The notes under the pieces: model-generated
Database searches by the model: none
Told to the model about the DNA's origin: nothing
Seen by the model: the letters and a program-made list of their open reading frames with translations, nothing else
Shown here: positions 62,191 through 64,000 of the stretch, one piece after another
How positions within the stretch are numbered: position 1 is the first letter of the stretch
Layout of the letters: each line of letters starts with the position of its first letter
Assembly (NCBI GenBank): GCA_963695195.1
Contig: CAVOGE010000007.1
Span: 1,178,001-1,242,000, forward strand
Source: CF-167 sp963695195
GTDB lineage: Bacteria; Chloroflexota; Limnocylindria; QHBO01
Length of the DNA stretch: 64,000 bases
Direction of reading: 5' to 3'
Program-made: the position numbers and the translations under genes

Positions 62191-62263
62191 GGATTCGTCT
62201 CCGGTGCTCGGATTGCCGATGGGTGGGGGTGAATCTTACCCAATCCCGCCGGGACGCCGGCGA

Positions 62264-63379
62264 CTAGGCCACCCGTCGACGCAGGGTGGCCGCCGCGGCG
62301 ACGATCATCAGTATCGTGAAGCCCGCCAGCACCGCGACGTCGCGCAGGATCACCTCGCTGGCCAGGTCGGCGCCCTCGAGCATGATCGCCCGCAGCGCCT
62401 CGACGGCGTAGGTGAGCGGCAGCACGTTGGAGACGACCTGCAGCCAGCCCGGCTCCGCCGAGACCGGCACGATCACACCGCTCAGCAGGATCTGCGGGCT
62501 GATGACGACCGGGATGAACTGCACCGCCTGGAACTCGCTTCGGGCGAAGGTCGACAGGAAGATCCCCAGGTTCACCGCACCGAGCACCAGCAGCGCCTCG
62601 ACCAGAAAGATCAACAGCACGCTGCCCGCGTTGTACAGGTCCAGGATCCAGAGCGAGAAGAGCAGGATCTCCGCTGCCTGGAGCAGCGCCACGACGCTGA
62701 ATCCGACCGAGTAGCCGACCACGATCTCGGTTCGGCGCAGCGGGCTGGCCATCAGCCGCTCCAGGGTGCCCAGTGAGCGCTCGCGCAGGAACGAGACCGA
62801 TGTCACGAGGTACACGATGAAGAAGACGAGCAGGCCGACGAACGGGCCGCCGAGCAGGTCCAGGCTGTCGAGATCCGCGCCGCCGTACCGGTAGCTCACG
62901 ATAGGCGCGAGCTCCGGGACGGTCAGCCCGCCGAGCGGAGCAAGCTCGCTGGCGGCCGCGACCATCGCCTGCTGGACCGCCCGGAGGGTGGCTGCGGATT
63001 CGCTCGGCTCGGTACCGCGCAGGTGGATGGCCGGGTCGAAGGCGCCGCCCCGCATCACCGAGGCGCTCAGGTCGTCGGGGAGCGAGACGTAGGCTGCCAG
63101 CTCGCCGGAGGTGAGCAGCTCCTCCGCCTCGGGGGCCCCGACGACGCGAGTGTCCACGAGGTCCGAGGCGTCCAGCTGCCGCACGATGGCCGCGCCGAGC
63201 GGGCCGGGATCGTCGTTCACCACGCCCACGCCAGGCAGGTCGCCGCCACCGCCAAGCAGCAGGGCGAAGATGCCCAGGATGACCAGGGGCGCGGCGAACA
63301 GGATGCCCAGGGTTCGATGGTCGTGCCGGAACTGCGCGAGCAGACGAGCGGTGATCGCCATGGTGCGACGCCAGCTCAC
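62264..63379 (-). CDS. ABC-2 type transporter permease
   Basis: 371 residues. First span (LGILFAAPLVILGIFALLLG), a large loop, then five spans including VTSVSFLRERSLGTLERLMA SPLRR, the family's conserved turn, and AVEALRAIMLEGADLASEVI. Drug or polysaccharide-type exporter permease. ATGA overlap with its ATPase. Confidence 0.88.
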   Translation of the reverse strand: MSWRRTMAITARLLAQFRHDHRTLGILFAAPLVILGIFALLLGGGGDLPGVGVVNDDPGPLGAAIVRQLDASDLVDTRVVGAPEAEELLTSGELAAYVSLPDDLSASVMRGGAFDPAIHLRGTEPSESAATLRAVQQAMVAAASELAPLGGLTVPELAPIVSYRYGGADLDSLDLLGGPFVGLLVFFIVYLVTSVSFLRERSLGTLERLMASPLRRTEIVVGYSVGFSVVALLQAAEILLFSLWILDLYNAGSVLLIFLVEALLVLGAVNLGIFLSTFARSEFQAVQFIPVVISPQILLSGVIVPVSAEPGWLQVVSNVLPLTYAVEALRAIMLEGADLASEVILRDVAVLAGFTILMIVAAAATLRRRVA

Positions 63380-64000
63380 GACGTGCCCTCCGCCAGGGTG
63401 AGGAACGCGTCCTCGAGCCGATTCGCCCCGGCAAGCGCCAGGAGGTCGGCCGCGGATCCCTCGGCCAGCAGCCTGCCCCCGCGGATCATCCCCAGTCGAT
63501 CACAGCGCTCCGCCTCGTCCATCACGTGGCTGGAGACGATGATCGTTGTCCCGCTGGCTGCCATGGCCCGGAACCCGTTCCACAGCTGCACGCGGAGCTG
63601 CGGGTCAACGCCCACCGTCGGCTCGTCCAGGAGCAGCACCTCTGGCCGGTGGACGACCGCACAGGCGAGGGAGAGGCGCGTTCGCATCCCGCCGCTCAGG
63701 GTGGCCACCACCGCGCGCCGGCGGTCCTCGAGTTCCACGAAGCGCAGGGCGGCCTCCACATCGCCGCCGCCGTGAATGCGTGCGAAGAAGCGCACGTTCT
63801 CTTCCGCGGTAAGGTCGCCGTACAGGGCCGCGGCCTGGGTCATGTACCCGATGCGCGACAGCACTTCCCGGTCGGGCATCCGCGTTCCGAGGAGGGTGAC
63901 CTCCCCCTCGATTCCGTCGACCAGGCCCAGGATCGCCCGGATCAGCGTCGTCTTGCCAGATCCGTTCGGTCCGAGCAGGCCGTACACCTGGCCGCGCGGC
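63376..64000 (-). CDS. ABC transporter ATP-binding protein, cut by the window end
   Basis: Visible part: GLLGPNGSGKTTLIRAILGL (Walker A), TLSGGMRTRLSLACAVVHR (signature), VLLLDEPTVGVDP (Walker B), IIVSSHVMDEAERCDRLGMI (H-loop). The N-terminal 15-30 residues lie beyond 64000; the frame is open through the edge, so ATG-like codons near 63987 are internal. CcmA/NatA-type ATPase pairing with the ABC-2 permease downstream. Confidence 0.92.
   Translation of the reverse strand, partial: PRGQVYGLLGPNGSGKTTLIRAILGLVDGIEGEVTLLGTRMPDREVLSRIGYMTQAAALYGDLTAEENVRFFARIHGGGDVEAALRFVELEDRRRAVVATLSGGMRTRLSLACAVVHRPEVLLLDEPTVGVDPQLRVQLWNGFRAMAASGTTIIVSSHVMDEAERCDRLGMIRGGRLLAEGSAADLLALAGANRLEDAFLTLAEGTS

Overview
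The window is GC-rich bacterial DNA with dense, short-spaced genes on both strands. A class II (B12-dependent) ribonucleotide reductase, a four-subunit 2-oxoacid:ferredoxin oxidoreductase, large cyclase/AAA regulators, DUF4397/DUF4389/DUF1761/DUF2269 proteins and start codons lying six bases after a TAnCNT-like box together suggest an uncultured Chloroflexota (Limnocylindria-like) or an actinobacterium. The phylum is an inference and no rRNA or tRNA was seen. At least ten conserved genes are broken by single-base frameshifts. They are annotated as one gene each with the break stated; error-prone assembly and real decay cannot be told apart here.

Region 1 (1-2.4 kb): the 3' part of nrdJ, entered inside an intein that ends directly before the radical cysteine, followed by a decayed second copy of the nrdJ 3' end. 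Region 2 (2.4-9.4 kb, minus strand): a compact operon that is the best candidate for an undescribed defence system. In transcription order it holds a DUF4160 protein, a DUF2442-HTH regulator, a methylase relic, a BstYI/BglII-like endonuclease, a ParB-like protein, a 63-residue protein, a SNF2-type helicase, a NO VEIN/DUF3883 PD-(D/E)XK nuclease and a beta-class DNA methyltransferase. An AT-rich promoter with an overlapping palindrome precedes it.

Region 3 (9.4-30 kb) is accessory DNA: five relics of one methylase 5' end, two copies of a hicAB toxin-antitoxin cassette about 14 kb apart, a dispersed repeat with the core GAGAGGGTAGCAGC, a brnTA remnant, a second broken DUF4160/DUF2442 pair, a vapBC-like module, several gene relics, a 1058-residue cyclase/AAA/TPR protein and a LuxR-type AAA regulator.

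Region 4 (30-42 kb): nitroreductases around a TetR regulator with twin operators, DinB-like and GNAT proteins, a flavin monooxygenase, a MerB-like protein, a membrane adenylate cyclase, a broken O-methyltransferase, and a DUF4397 surface protein. Region 5 (42-64 kb) is more core-like: the kor operon, an amidohydrolase, an RND exporter followed by an ECF sigma/anti-sigma pair and a beta-propeller lipoprotein, two SH3b-propeller paralogues (one at 39 kb), a DEAD-box RNA helicase, zinc-ribbon proteins, and two ABC transporters, the last cut by the window edge.
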